From contig JAUCEP010000002.1 in assembly GCA_030348875.1 (NCBI GenBank), positions 4,072,501-4,136,500 of the forward strand: a stretch of 64,000 bases of DNA. The letters are read 5' to 3'. Both the position numbers and the translations under genes were made by a program. This stretch comes from Ureibacillus composti (lineage in GTDB: Bacteria; Bacillota; Bacilli; Bacillales_A; Planococcaceae). Every line of letters starts with the position of its first letter. Positions within the stretch are counted from its first letter, which is position 1. Positions 44,878 through 54,339 of the stretch are shown here, piece by piece. The notes below the pieces were generated by a model. It saw nothing but the letters and a program-made list of their open reading frames with translations, was not told the DNA's origin and ran no database searches.

Positions 44878-46128
44878 TTATTCCAACTCGGTTTGTTTTG
44901 TCTCTTTTCCTAAAAATAACACTGCAGCAGCACCAATAATAATTGCTCCACAGAAAATTGCAAAAATAGACCCAATTTCATAACCTGCAGCCAATAGCCA
45001 CCCAACTAATAAAGGGCCAAATATTCCACCTACACGACCTACTGCAGCAGCCATCCCTGTTCCAGTACCCCGAATTACAGTTGGATATTGTTCTGGTGTA
45101 TAAGCATATAGTGCACCCCAAGCTCCTAAATTAAAGAATGATAATAGTATTCCAGATATTAATAAAATGGAAATAGTTTCTGCATTACCAAAGATAAAAG
45201 CGCTCACTGCAGTACCTAATAAATATGTGACTAAAACAAATTTTCTTCCTAATCTTTCAATGAACCAGGCAGCTGTAAAATAACCTGGAAGCTGTGCTAG
45301 TGTCATAATTAATACATACTTAAAGCTAGTAATTAAGTCGAATCCTTTCCCAACCATGACACTCGGCAACCATAAAAACATTCCATAATATGAAAATACA
45401 ACGGTAAACCACAAAATCCATAACATTAATGTAGGCCTAGAGTATTTTTTCGACCATACATCTACTATATTTTTCATAATTGATCGTTTTTTCGTTTCTT
45501 CTTTAGCTGTAAATTGTGGAGAATCGGGTAAATGTAAACGAATATAAACTGCATAGAATGCTGGTATTGCAGTTAGTATTAATGCAACTCGCCATCCTTC
45601 TATTGGCCAAAACTCTGCAGGTATTACAAAATAAGAAATTATAGCAGCCAATAACCAACCTGCAGCCCAAAAACTTTCTAATAGGACAACAACGCGGCCT
45701 CGTTCCTTAGCTTCTACACTTTCAGATACCAATGTAGATGCTACAGGTAATTCACCTCCAAGCCCCATTCCTACAAAGAAGCGCAAAATTAAAAATACTG
45801 CTAATGTTGTCGTAAAAGCGGACAACCCACTCGCTACTGAGAAAATGATAAGCGTCCAAATAAAAATTGTTTTTCGCCCGACTTTGTCAGCAAATACACC
45901 AAATATAAGTGCACCTACAGCCATCCCGATGGAGTTAATACTACCAATCCAGCCCATTTGGCTTGAACTTAACCCCCAATCAACAGCTAGTGCAGCAATT
46001 ACAAACGATAAAATTCCGACATCCATAGCGTCAAACAACCAACCAATTCCCGCAACTCTTAATAACTTATTACGAGATATTTCGTTCTTCTTCACACTTG
46101 ATGGGTCAGAAACAAACACTTTACTCAT
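44878..46128 (-). CDS. niaP: MFS transporter, YceI/NiaP-like (niacin uptake)
   Basis: 416 aa with twelve helices. The sequence follows B. subtilis YceI closely: LLRVAGIGWLFDAMDVGILSF, GSINSIGMAVGALIFG, RFFVGMGLGGELPVAS, VVFSYYGMFLWLPSVM and the C terminus GKETKQTELE. YceI/NiaP imports niacin. No niacin regulator site was searched with certainty. It is divergent from thrC across 199 bp. Confidence 0.9.
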   Translation of the reverse strand: MSKVFVSDPSSVKKNEISRNKLLRVAGIGWLFDAMDVGILSFVIAALAVDWGLSSSQMGWIGSINSIGMAVGALIFGVFADKVGRKTIFIWTLIIFSVASGLSAFTTTLAVFLILRFFVGMGLGGELPVASTLVSESVEAKERGRVVVLLESFWAAGWLLAAIISYFVIPAEFWPIEGWRVALILTAIPAFYAVYIRLHLPDSPQFTAKEETKKRSIMKNIVDVWSKKYSRPTLMLWILWFTVVFSYYGMFLWLPSVMVGKGFDLITSFKYVLIMTLAQLPGYFTAAWFIERLGRKFVLVTYLLGTAVSAFIFGNAETISILLISGILLSFFNLGAWGALYAYTPEQYPTVIRGTGTGMAAAVGRVGGIFGPLLVGWLLAAGYEIGSIFAIFCGAIIIGAAAVLFLGKETKQTELE

Positions 46129-46241
46129 TGTCTATTCACCTGTCTTTACTTTAGTTACATAAGTAAACAATACATATTATCCAATCACATGACAATAATA
46201 AAATGATAATACAAACTATATTGTTATTTTACCGATTTCTA

Positions 46242-46270
46242 TTGAAATATACGTCTCTTTTGCGTAAAAT
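46242..46270 (+). promoter_or_regulatory. SigA-type promoter of thrC-thrB
   Basis: TTGAAA (46242-46247), 17-bp spacer, TAAAAT (46265-46270). Leader of about 50 nt to the thrC ATG. Confidence 0.72.
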
Positions 46271-46327
46271 GTCTCTTATATACAAACAACTGTTCATCTT
46301 GTGAGAACAAAAGGAGATAATTTCGTT

Positions 46328-47380
46328 ATGTGGAAAGGTTTAATTGAAGAATATAAACAATATTTACCCGTTACAGAAAAAACACCGGCACTTACTTTAA
46401 ATGAAGGAAATACTCCATTAATTCACCTAGTTAATCTTTCGAGAGAATTGGGCATCGAATTATACGGTAAAGTTGAAGGTGCAAACCCAACAGGATCATT
46501 TAAAGACCGTGGTATGGTATTCGCTGTTGCAAAAGCAATAGAAGATGGTGCTAAATGTGTTATTTGTGCTTCAACTGGTAACACTTCTGCAGCTGCTTCT
46601 GCTTATGCGGCACGTGCTGGAATTCAATCAATCGTGGTTATTCCAAAAGGTAAAGTAGCTCTTGGTAAATTAGCACAAGCATGTATGTACGGCGCGAAAA
46701 TTATTGAGATTGATGGAAACTTCGATGATGCTTTAAAAATTGTACGTGAAGTTAGTGAAACAACTCCTGTAGCATTAGTTAACTCTGTTAACCCTTATCG
46801 AATTGAGGGACAAAAAACAGCTGCATTTGAAATTGTAGACAGTCTTGGCTCAGCACCAGATTACCTATGTATTCCAGTGGGAAATGCAGGAAATATCACA
46901 GCTTATTGGAAGGGCTTTAAAGAATATAATGAGGTTAAACAATCTGGCCTTCCTAAAATGTACGGCTTTGAAGCTGAAGGTGCAGCTGCAATCGTTAAAG
47001 GTGAACCTATTTCAAATCCAGAAACAGTTGCGACAGCTATCCGTATCGGTAACCCTGCAAGTTGGAAATTTGCTGAGGCTGCACGTGACGAGTCAGAAGG
47101 AATTATTGATTTAGTGACAGATGACGAGATTCTAGCAGCATATAAATTAATTGCTAGTACTGAAGGTATTTTTGTTGAACCAGGTTCTGCAGCATCACTT
47201 GCTGGTGTTATTAAATCTGTTAAAAACGGCAAAATTGAAAAAGGCAGTCGCGTAGTTACAGTATTTACTGGTAACGGGTTAAAAGACCCTGACACAGCAA
47301 TGAATGTTTCTACTGTCGATTTAGTTTCCCTTAACAATGACGAAGAAGAGATTCGCAAATACATTGAGGGGATTCTATGA
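46328..47380 (+). CDS. thrC: Threonine synthase
   Basis: 350 aa from the ATG at 46328 ([15 protein letters not shown] is the family start); a GTG at 46301 lies ahead of the AAAGGAG site and is rejected. PLP lysine in [11 protein letters not shown]; phosphate loop [20 protein letters not shown]; late [12 protein letters not shown]. Converts O-phosphohomoserine to threonine. Overlaps thrB by 4 bp (ATGA). The homoserine dehydrogenase gene hom, which usually begins this operon, is not next to it. Confidence 0.96.
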   Translation: MWKGLIEEYKQYLPVTEKTPALTLNEGNTPLIHLVNLSRELGIELYGKVEGANPTGSFKDRGMVFAVAKAIEDGAKCVICASTGNTSAAASAYAARAGIQSIVVIPKGKVALGKLAQACMYGAKIIEIDGNFDDALKIVREVSETTPVALVNSVNPYRIEGQKTAAFEIVDSLGSAPDYLCIPVGNAGNITAYWKGFKEYNEVKQSGLPKMYGFEAEGAAAIVKGEPISNPETVATAIRIGNPASWKFAEAARDESEGIIDLVTDDEILAAYKLIASTEGIFVEPGSAASLAGVIKSVKNGKIEKGSRVVTVFTGNGLKDPDTAMNVSTVDLVSLNNDEEEIRKYIEGIL

Positions 47381-48276
47381 GTAAAAAATGGCAAATCACT
47401 GTTCCGGGAAGTACAGCTAACTTAGGACCTGGATTTGACTCAATTGGATTAGGCTTATCTCTTTACTTAAAGCTAACCGTTACTCTTCAAGATACTTGGG
47501 AAATTATACATTTATCTGACCATCTTCCAAAAGAGATTGTCATCGAAGATCATTTAATTTACAAAATTGCTAAAGAAACTGCAGAACGATATGGGAAAGA
47601 ACTCCCTGCTTGCAAAATAGAGATGTCTAGTGAGCTACCATTCGCTCGTGGATTAGGTAGTAGCGCTGCAGCGATTGTTGCTGGTATAGAACTTACAAAT
47701 ATTCTCTGTGATTTAGATTTAACAACACAAGATAAATTAAATATATCCTCCCAAATTGAAGGGCATCCTGATAATGCAACAGCATCTGTATTAGGTGGAC
47801 TTACAATTTCTTCAATGAATGAAGATGGAATTGTTGATACAATTCATGTACAGGATATCGATGCATCTTTTGTTGTTTTTATCCCAAATGTAGAATTAAA
47901 AACATCTGTTGCAAGACAGGTTTTACCAGAACAATTTGATCGACAATATGCCGTTCGTGCAAGTGCAAATGCAAATATGCTTGCTGCATCATTAGTATTA
48001 AAGGACTATGAACGTATCGGCCATTATATGGAAAGAGATTTATTTCATGAACCTTTCCGCGCAACATTAATGCCTGAGTTTTATGAAATCCATCAATCAG
48101 CAAAAGAAGCTGGTGCATATGGTACAGCATTAAGTGGAGCTGGACCAACACTAATATCAATTATTCCATCCGCTATTGGTGAACAGTTTGTAACACGAAT
48201 GGAAAAAATATTCCCTAATCATCAAGTTATATTAACGAAAGCTGACCATTTAGGGGTTCTTACAGTAGAAGTTTAA
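47377..48276 (+). CDS. thrB: Homoserine kinase
   Basis: 299 aa GHMP kinase. [19 protein letters not shown] at the N terminus, ATP loop [17 protein letters not shown], and late [17 protein letters not shown]. Makes O-phosphohomoserine for ThrC; translation is coupled through the 4-bp overlap. Confidence 0.96.
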   Translation: MSKKWQITVPGSTANLGPGFDSIGLGLSLYLKLTVTLQDTWEIIHLSDHLPKEIVIEDHLIYKIAKETAERYGKELPACKIEMSSELPFARGLGSSAAAIVAGIELTNILCDLDLTTQDKLNISSQIEGHPDNATASVLGGLTISSMNEDGIVDTIHVQDIDASFVVFIPNVELKTSVARQVLPEQFDRQYAVRASANANMLAASLVLKDYERIGHYMERDLFHEPFRATLMPEFYEIHQSAKEAGAYGTALSGAGPTLISIIPSAIGEQFVTRMEKIFPNHQVILTKADHLGVLTVEV

Positions 48277-48325
48277 TAGTCAGTAGTCATATATTAATAA
48301 TCTTCATCATATAATTTATTAAGAA

Positions 48326-48356
48326 AGTCGGTTCTTCGAATTGAACCGGCTTTTTT
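48326..48356 (+). terminator. Terminator after thrB
   Basis: AGTCGGTTC (48326-48334) pairs with GAACCGGCT (48343-48351, one wobble), followed by TTTTT. Confidence 0.9.
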
Positions 48357-48416
48357 CATCTACTTATCCTTGAGACTTTAAGGATAAGTAAGAACCGTTG
48401 AAAGGGGAAATGCTTG

Positions 48417-49064
48417 ATGAAGATTGGTATCATAGGTGCAAATGGCAAAGCTGGTGAAAACATTCTACGCGAAGCACTATTAAGGGGCTTCGATGTGACG
48501 GCGATCGTACGAAATAAAGAAAAACTCTATATTCAAGACATCCCCATCATTGAAAAAGAAATTTTCGACCTTACAAGAAATGAGCTTTCACAATTTGATG
48601 TTGTTGTGAATGCCTTTGAAGAAAATCCGGGTGAACAACACCTTTACACTGAGGTCGGACGTCATTTAATCTCCTTATTAGAAGACACCCATACAAAACT
48701 ATTTTTCATTGGTGGTGCTGGAAGTTTAATTGTTGATACTGAATCAAGCACACATCTTATCGGTATTCCAAACCTCTCTGAGAAAAATAAAGAAATAGCT
48801 AAACAAAGATTAGAAATTTTACGTTTTTTACAACAGTCTTCAATCCGCTGGACATTCTTAAGCCCCTCAATCATTTTTGACGCTGATGGTCCTCGCACAG
48901 GTCATTACATCCTTGGTAAAGGTCGCATATTGTTAAATTCCCAATACCTTAGTTATGTTAGTTATGCAGATTACGCAATTGCAGTAATCGATGAAATTGA
49001 GAATCCTCAATTTGAAAATGAGCAAGTCATTGTCGCTTCTGAGAACGCTACAATTGCTTCGTAA
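48417..49064 (+). CDS. NAD(P)-binding Rossmann protein (YwnB-like)
   Basis: 215 aa. ATG at 48417 with AAAGGGGAAA upstream. Atypical SDR/NmrA type: MKIGIIGANGKAGENILREAL (GxxGxxG), VTAIVRNKEKL, DVVVNAFEENPGEQHLY, FFIGGAGSLIVD and TFLSPSIIFDADGPRTG. Likely reduces a small metabolite or senses NADPH. No catalytic YxxxK is obvious. Convergent with the ZIP transporter gene. Confidence 0.85.
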   Translation: MKIGIIGANGKAGENILREALLRGFDVTAIVRNKEKLYIQDIPIIEKEIFDLTRNELSQFDVVVNAFEENPGEQHLYTEVGRHLISLLEDTHTKLFFIGGAGSLIVDTESSTHLIGIPNLSEKNKEIAKQRLEILRFLQQSSIRWTFLSPSIIFDADGPRTGHYILGKGRILLNSQYLSYVSYADYAIAVIDEIENPQFENEQVIVASENATIAS

Positions 49065-49088
49065 CTCCCCTAATATAAATATTAACAA

Positions 49089-49120
49089 TAAATCCCCTTC
49101 ATAAGTTGGAAGGGGATTTA
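49089..49120. terminator. Shared terminator, YwnB-like / ZIP transporter
   Basis: TAAATCCCCTTC (49089-49100) pairs perfectly with GAAGGGGATTTA (49109-49120) between convergent genes. Confidence 0.9.
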
Positions 49121-49124
49121 TGAC

Positions 49125-49943
49125 TTATACTAATAACACCAAGCTCACCGCCATCACGGCCATTCCGGCTACTAACCCATAAATAGATAAATGAGTTTCA
49201 TCATACTTTTTTGCAGCTGGCAATAATTCATCTAACGATATAAATACCATAATACCCGCTACTGCTGCAAAAATAACTCCAAACATAACATCAGTAAGGA
49301 ATGGCATTAAGATTAAATAAGCAACGATTGCTCCTACTGGCTCTGCAAGACCCGAAAAGAAAGAAAGCTTAAATGCTTTTTTACGGATCCCCGTTGCAAA
49401 ATAAATTGGTACAGCCACTGCAATTCCTTCAGGGATATTATGAATTGCCACAGCAATCGCAATTGCAGTTCCAACGTTCGGATCTTGGATTGCTGACATA
49501 AAGGTTGCAATTCCTTCAGGAAAGTTATGAATTGCGATAGCAAGAGCAGTAAATACACCCATCTTCATTAATTTTTCTGATTCTTCAATTCTAGTATCCA
49601 ACTCAACAGCATTGACGTCCTCTACTGTTTTTACCTCATGTGGATTCTTTCCTTTAGGAATGAATTTGTCAATTAAAGCAATAAAAATCATCCCACCGAA
49701 AAAGCCTAAAATCGTCATCCAATATCCCTGTGACTCACCAAGTGCTGCAGTTAATGATTGTTTTGCTTTAAAGAATATTTCAACTAATGAAACGTAAATC
49801 ATTACTCCTGCAGAAAAACCTAATGCTACAGACAAAAATTTCTTATTTGTCCTAGTCGTAAAAAATGCAATTAAAGCACCTACCCCAGTAGCTAAACCAG
49901 CAAAAAGCGTCAAACCTAAAGCGAAGAGAACATTTCCTTCCAT
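49125..49943 (-). CDS. zupT: ZIP-family divalent metal importer (ZupT-like)
   Basis: 272 aa with about eight helices. Two ZIP metal motifs: IHNFPEGIATFMSA and IHNIPEGIAVAVP, plus GLAEPVGAIVAY. A cytoplasmic loop separates helices 3 and 4. Family members carry Zn, Fe or Mn. An MntR-like operator lies over its promoter, so Mn2+ uptake under MntR control is the most likely job here (inference from the site). Single gene. Confidence 0.92.
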   Translation of the reverse strand: MEGNVLFALGLTLFAGLATGVGALIAFFTTRTNKKFLSVALGFSAGVMIYVSLVEIFFKAKQSLTAALGESQGYWMTILGFFGGMIFIALIDKFIPKGKNPHEVKTVEDVNAVELDTRIEESEKLMKMGVFTALAIAIHNFPEGIATFMSAIQDPNVGTAIAIAVAIHNIPEGIAVAVPIYFATGIRKKAFKLSFFSGLAEPVGAIVAYLILMPFLTDVMFGVIFAAVAGIMVFISLDELLPAAKKYDETHLSIYGLVAGMAVMAVSLVLLV

Positions 49944-49978
49944 TTAGTCGATCCCCTTATTCTTCATTTAATATTAGT

Positions 49979-50008
49979 ATTATATTGCATAAGTTTCCTT
50001 AGTGCAAC
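49979..50008 (-). promoter_or_regulatory. zupT promoter with overlapping MntR-like box
   Basis: Minus strand: -35 TTGCAC (50007-50002), 17-bp spacer, -10 TATAAT (49984-49979). GTTGCACTAAGGAAACT (50008-49992) matches 15 of 17 positions of the B. subtilis mntH-type operator TTTGCATTAAGGAAACT, as I recall it, and covers the -35 and part of the spacer, which suits repression. Confidence 0.75.
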
Positions 50009-50268
50009 TTTTTTAGCCTAAGTTATATTTTGTGAGCGAGATAAACTTTTATCGCAATAAAAAACGACTGTGACCTTTTAGATTCACACGTTCCCTTTTG
50101 AAGCAATATTACGATATTTTGAAAGATGGAGTAGGTGTGAGTATAAATAGGCGGAGAACTTAACTTGTGTCTAATGTACGTAAGGAAGGCTTAAATAGCA
50201 GATATAAGCGAAGATATTTCGTTTAACTTCTAAATAAAACAAAAGCAAAATAGAGCAATAAAAAAATA

Positions 50269-50298
50269 GGGTGAGAAAATCACTACGATTACTCGCCC
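50269..50298 (-). terminator. Terminator after the PAP2 gene
   Basis: GGGTGAG (50269-50275) pairs with CTCGCCC (50292-50298), with a T run on the minus strand (plus A run 50259-50266). The rest of 49944-50388 (445 bp) shows no gene apart from the zupT control region. Confidence 0.75.
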
Positions 50299-50388
50299 CA
50301 TTTGCATTTTAATATGTTGTTGGAACCTTAAAGAGGTTCGTTCCATATAGAATCATAGTCTCTTCATTTTGAAACTTGCTACTAATCC

Positions 50389-51000
50389 TCAAGAGTTCCT
50401 CTTTATTTTTCTAAGTGTACTTTCATACCATATGACACAAAGAATGAACCAACTATACCCTAAACTCCAACCTGCTATTACATCTGACATGTAGTGTCGG
50501 CTTTCAGAAACTCTTGATAGCCCAGTAAGGAATGTAAGAATAACAGCTACCACCCAAATTGTTAAAGCTATCTTATTGTTCGTTTTTAGAGCTTTGGAAA
50601 GAAGATATGCTATCGTAAATATATATAGTAAACCAATCATTGCATGTCCAGATGGAAAACTATACGATGTTAATTGATCCAACAGCTCTGGTCTAGGACG
50701 TTGAATCCAGTTCTTTACTAATTGATTTAGTACATTTCCTAATGCGATTGTTAATAGAACAAAAATCATAGCACGATAATTTCGTTGTCTAAACCAGAAT
50801 AGAATTAACAAAAGAAGTGCAACAAAAATAATGAACTTTGTTTCACCTATAAAATGAAAAAGTGTAATGAAATCATTGCCAGCTAATAACTTAGAAAACA
50901 TGTGATCTAATTGAATAACAAAGTCATTTTCATAGCTAAATAACAAGTATGTAAAGACAATAAAAGTAAGTATGGCTAAAGAATAAGCCCATTTTTTCAT
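50389..51000 (-). CDS. PAP2-superfamily phosphatase (membrane)
   Basis: 203 aa with about six helices. The three PAP2 motifs are present: KNWIQRPRPE (C1), SFPSGHAMIG (C2) and SRVSESRHYMSDVIAGW (C3). Acts on lipid phosphates outside the membrane, for example undecaprenyl pyrophosphate (BcrC-like) or phosphatidylglycerol phosphate. The exact substrate cannot be told. Confidence 0.92.
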   Translation of the reverse strand: MKKWAYSLAILTFIVFTYLLFSYENDFVIQLDHMFSKLLAGNDFITLFHFIGETKFIIFVALLLLILFWFRQRNYRAMIFVLLTIALGNVLNQLVKNWIQRPRPELLDQLTSYSFPSGHAMIGLLYIFTIAYLLSKALKTNNKIALTIWVVAVILTFLTGLSRVSESRHYMSDVIAGWSLGYSWFILCVIWYESTLRKIKRNS

Positions 51001-51206
51001 TCAAATTCCACCCTACAAAAATTTACTAAATATATAGTAACATAAAACTCTATTAATACTTTTCGTATTTTATTACACATACTAATCAGTTTTTCCTTAG
51101 AAAAGCTTTGAAAACTTGAGTATTAGAAATTAACACTTTTAATGAAAGTTAAAATATAGACCAGTAATGGACAATTCCATATTATGTATCGTCAAAAGGA
51201 AAAAGA

Positions 51207-51244
51207 CTGCAGACAAATAGAATTTTTCTCCTAGTTGTCTACAG
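51207..51244. other. Hairpin in the PAP2-yclQ gap
   Basis: CTGCAGACAA (51207-51216) and TTGTCTACAG (51235-51244) pair at 9 of 10 positions plus one wobble. No T run. The rest of 51001-51377 shows no gene. Confidence 0.4.
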
Positions 51245-51377
51245 CCTGTAATTTCCCCTGTTCGGACGCTACCCAAATTGCTTATTCTGCCACTAAATAG
51301 CTATTTTATCTGAATTTCCTTCAGTAACAGTCCACACAAATTTGAACAAACATTATAATGCCCCTAATCATAAGAAA

Positions 51378-51401
51378 GGCCGTCCAACATAGTGGACAGC
51401 C
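51378..51401 (-). terminator. Terminator after yclQ
   Basis: GGCCGTCCA pairs with TGGACAGCC around a short loop, followed on the minus strand by TTTCTTAT. Confidence 0.75.
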
Positions 51402-51420
51402 ATTTCTCTACATATATAGC

Positions 51421-52449
51421 TTATTTTAACTCATCTAAAATTTCTTGGATTTTTTCTAACTCAGTTGGTACGCCACCGCTTGCGAAGTACCAGTTACCAC
51501 CATAAAGGTATACGATTTTACCTTCTTTGTATGCACGAGTTTGTTTAATAATATCATTTTCAACATCAGCTTTTAGCGCATCATTGTCTTCAGCATTACG
51601 GTCAATCACTAATAATACTTCTGGGTCAACAGATAATATTGACTCATAACTGAAGTCAGAACCATGTGAGCTTGAGTCAATACCAGTAGTAGATGGTTTG
51701 AAACCAAAGTCATTATATACGTATGCGAAACGAGAATCTTCACCGTTGTCAAAACCAGAGATTTTCTTTTCGTTGTACATTGCAACTAAAGCATTTTCAT
51801 AACCAGCAGATTTTTCTTTAATTTCAGCAACTTTTGCATCTAGCTCTTCATTTAGAGCTTTTGCTTCTTCTTCTTTACCGAAGATTTGTCCTGCAAGTAC
51901 TGCCCCTTCTTTAATACCATCAATATAGTTTTCGTTATCAGATGCAACGAAGATTACGTTTGGCGTAATTTCTTTTAATTGATCATACATTGAAGCTTGA
52001 CGACCAGAAATGAAAATTACATCCGGCTCAAGTGATGCTAATAATTCGAAATCGATCTCTTTTAAAGAACCTAAATCTGTATATTCGTCAGAAGAATACT
52101 TTTCTGCTAAGTCTGCAGGCATATTCGATTTTGGAAGACCAACAATACCTTCTACTCCTAAAGCAGTAAGGTTATCTAAGAAACCAAAGTCTAAAGTAAC
52201 AATACGTTCTGGCATTTCTTCTAAAGTTACATCTTCAAATAGTGTTTTTGCTCCTGATTCTTCATCTACGCTTTCACCAGTTAAAGATGAAACTGTCATT
52301 GGAAATGCTGCTGCGTTCTCAGTTGATTTTTGCTCTGTTTGCTCAGTAGTTTGTGAATCAGTTGATGGCTCTGCCTCCTCATTTGATCCACATGCAGCTA
52401 AACCTACAGCTAGTACTGCTGTTGCAGCTAAAAAACTCCACTTCTTCAT
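51421..52449 (-). CDS. yclQ: Petrobactin-type siderophore-binding lipoprotein (YclQ-like)
   Basis: 342 aa. Lipoprotein signal with lipobox LAACGS (Cys20), a Ser/Thr/Glu-rich linker, then a class III periplasmic-binding fold: PERIVTLDFGFLDNLTALG, LASLEPDVIFISGRQ, SSHGSDFSYESILSVDPEVLLVID, VYLYGGNWYFASGG. It resembles YclQ/FpuA petrobactin receptors. It is separated from yclNOP by a terminator and has its own consensus Fur box, so it forms its own transcript. Confidence 0.9.
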   Translation of the reverse strand: MKKWSFLAATAVLAVGLAACGSNEEAEPSTDSQTTEQTEQKSTENAAAFPMTVSSLTGESVDEESGAKTLFEDVTLEEMPERIVTLDFGFLDNLTALGVEGIVGLPKSNMPADLAEKYSSDEYTDLGSLKEIDFELLASLEPDVIFISGRQASMYDQLKEITPNVIFVASDNENYIDGIKEGAVLAGQIFGKEEEAKALNEELDAKVAEIKEKSAGYENALVAMYNEKKISGFDNGEDSRFAYVYNDFGFKPSTTGIDSSSHGSDFSYESILSVDPEVLLVIDRNAEDNDALKADVENDIIKQTRAYKEGKIVYLYGGNWYFASGGVPTELEKIQEILDELK

Positions 52450-52483
52450 TTTATTGTTCTCTCCTGTTCTCTTTTACGTTTAC

Positions 52484-52502
52484 GATAATGATAATCATTA
52501 TC
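52484..52502. promoter_or_regulatory. Fur box upstream of yclQ
   Basis: GATAATGATAATCATTATC, a 19-bp perfect palindrome identical to the classical Fur box consensus, 35 bp before the yclQ ATG. Confidence 0.95.
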
Positions 52503-52567
52503 AATATAATAAAAAGTATAGCACTTCAGAACGAAACGTCAACACTTTTTGTTAAGTTTGTAAAAAC

Positions 52568-52607
52568 CGTTTTAGAAAAGTGTTACAATTCTTACTTTTC
52601 TAAAACG
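52568..52607. terminator. Terminator after yclP
   Basis: CGTTTTAGAAAAGT (52568-52581) pairs perfectly with ACTTTTCTAAAACG (52594-52607). T-rich on both sides. It separates yclNOP from yclQ. Confidence 0.9.
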
Positions 52608-52618
52608 ATTTTTTAATT

Positions 52619-53386
52619 TTATGCGTGTGAATTGAAGTATACGCAAATACGACAACCATCCTGCTCTTGAACAGGAATTTCCATATCATATACTTCACGT
52701 AATGCAGCCGAATTAATAATTTCATTTGTTGGACCATCTTTTACGACACGTCCATTCTTTAATGCTACGATACGATCTGAGTAAACAGATGCAAAGTTAA
52801 TATCATGCAATACAATTACAACTGTTTTCCCTAACTCGTCTACTAACTTACGTAAAATTTTCATAATTTGAACAGAATGCTTCATATCCAAATTATTTAA
52901 TGGTTCATCTAATAAGATATACTCTGTATCTTGTGCGATTACCATCGAAATAAACGCACGCTGTTTTTGACCGCCAGATAATTCATCTAAATATTTATGT
53001 TGGATATTACTTAAATTCATATATTCTATTGCTTGATCAATAATTTTTTCATCATCACTATTTAGTCGCCCTTTTGAATAAGGATACCGCCCGAATGATA
53101 CTAGCTCTCGGACTGTTAAGCGAACATTTAAATGATTCGATTGTTTTAAAATAGCCACTCGTTTTGCGAAATCATCAGATTTCATCTTTTTTACATTACT
53201 CTTATCTAAAAGGACTTCACCTGTATCAGAATCTAATAAGCGACTTACCATAGACAATAACGTCGATTTACCTGCACCATTTGGTCCAATGAAAGAAGTA
53301 ATTGCTTTTGGTTGAATCGTTACAGTTACATCTTCCACGACAGGCTTTTTGCCAAAATGCTTTGTTAAACTTTTGATTTCAATCAT
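52619..53386 (-). CDS. yclP: Siderophore ABC transporter ATPase (YclP-like)
   Basis: 255 aa ABC ATPase. Walker A GPNGAGKSTLL, signature ELSGGQKQRAFISMV, Walker B YILLDEPLNNLD, switch His in VVIVLHDINFA. Of the FepC type that energises iron-siderophore import. Its start overlaps yclO by 4 bp. Confidence 0.95.
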   Translation of the reverse strand: MIEIKSLTKHFGKKPVVEDVTVTIQPKAITSFIGPNGAGKSTLLSMVSRLLDSDTGEVLLDKSNVKKMKSDDFAKRVAILKQSNHLNVRLTVRELVSFGRYPYSKGRLNSDDEKIIDQAIEYMNLSNIQHKYLDELSGGQKQRAFISMVIAQDTEYILLDEPLNNLDMKHSVQIMKILRKLVDELGKTVVIVLHDINFASVYSDRIVALKNGRVVKDGPTNEIINSAALREVYDMEIPVQEQDGCRICVYFNSHA

Positions 53387-54339
53387 CCTGCAGCCCTACT
53401 TTCTTTCAGTAATAAGCAAATAAAGTAAATTCCACCAATAAAGTTAATAAGAACACTAATTGTTGTATTCAAATGGAATACGTGTAATACCAAAAACTGT
53501 CCGCCTACTAAAGCAATAATACTGATCAAACTGGAAGCTACAATTAAAACCGAATGTCGATATGTATTTATAAATTGGTAGGCTAAGTTTGACACAATTA
53601 ATCCTAAAAATGTAACCGGACCGACTAGCGCAGTTGAAGTTGCCATTAATATAGATGCTAAAATTAATACTTTTAGTACCATTTTATCGTAGTTTACACC
53701 TAGATTAATTGCCGAATCACGACCTAAAGACATCACATCTAAATCACGCATCATTCGTTTACCATATATAAAAGCAGCTCCTAATATCGCCATTGATATA
53801 TATAATAACTCTGCCTTTACGTTATTAAAACTTGCAAATAAGCGGCTTTGTAAGCTTAAGTATTCAACAGGATCTATCACTACTTGGAGGAAACTAACGA
53901 AACTCCCAAGTAATGTCCCGATAATCATCCCTGCTAGTAAAAGCAAATAAATTGGATGTTTATCAGCCCGGAACAAGAAGCGATATAATATTAAAGCAAA
54001 AAGAAGCATTGCTATAATTGCTGTTCCGAAGTTTAAATATAAGTTTACGACAAAAATAGATGCTGAACCCAGGACGAAATAAATTACAGTTTGTACAACT
54101 TCATACATGGAGTCAATACCCATAATAGAAGGCGTTAAAATTCGGTTATGCGTAATTGTTTGGAACATGATTGTTGCGTATGAAATCGCAATCCCTGTGA
54201 TAACCATTGCTCCAATTCGTACTAAACGACGAGGGAAAGCATATCCAAATCCGCCTTTAATATTATAAAAAGCAAAAAGTAAAATGAATATAAGCGCAAT
54301 TACTGCTAATATAATTATTTTCGTACTATTTTTTCGCAT
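53383..54339 (-). CDS. yclO: Siderophore ABC transporter permease (YclO-like)
   Basis: 318 aa BtuCD/FecCD-type permease with about nine helices. Family phrases: GIAISYATIMFQTITHNRILTPSIMGIDSMYE, split around the first periplasmic loop, LGRDSAINLGVNYDKMV (ATPase contact) and GPVTFLGLIVSNLAYQF. Overlaps yclN by 14 bp and yclP by 4 bp. Confidence 0.94.
   Translation of the reverse strand: MRKNSTKIIILAVIALIFILLFAFYNIKGGFGYAFPRRLVRIGAMVITGIAISYATIMFQTITHNRILTPSIMGIDSMYEVVQTVIYFVLGSASIFVVNLYLNFGTAIIAMLLFALILYRFLFRADKHPIYLLLLAGMIIGTLLGSFVSFLQVVIDPVEYLSLQSRLFASFNNVKAELLYISMAILGAAFIYGKRMMRDLDVMSLGRDSAINLGVNYDKMVLKVLILASILMATSTALVGPVTFLGLIVSNLAYQFINTYRHSVLIVASSLISIIALVGGQFLVLHVFHLNTTISVLINFIGGIYFICLLLKESRAAG

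Noticed and set aside
46160-46327. T-box or threonine attenuator before thrC
   Set aside because: The leader is only about 50 nt from a clear promoter, with no specifier loop, T-box motif or terminator.
46903-47394. 163-aa ORF antisense to thrC
   Set aside because: Mirror of the thrC coding frame; no start signals.
52010-52555. 181-aa ORF antisense to yclQ running through the Fur box
   Set aside because: Composition mirrors yclQ; low-complexity translation; no ribosome-binding site.
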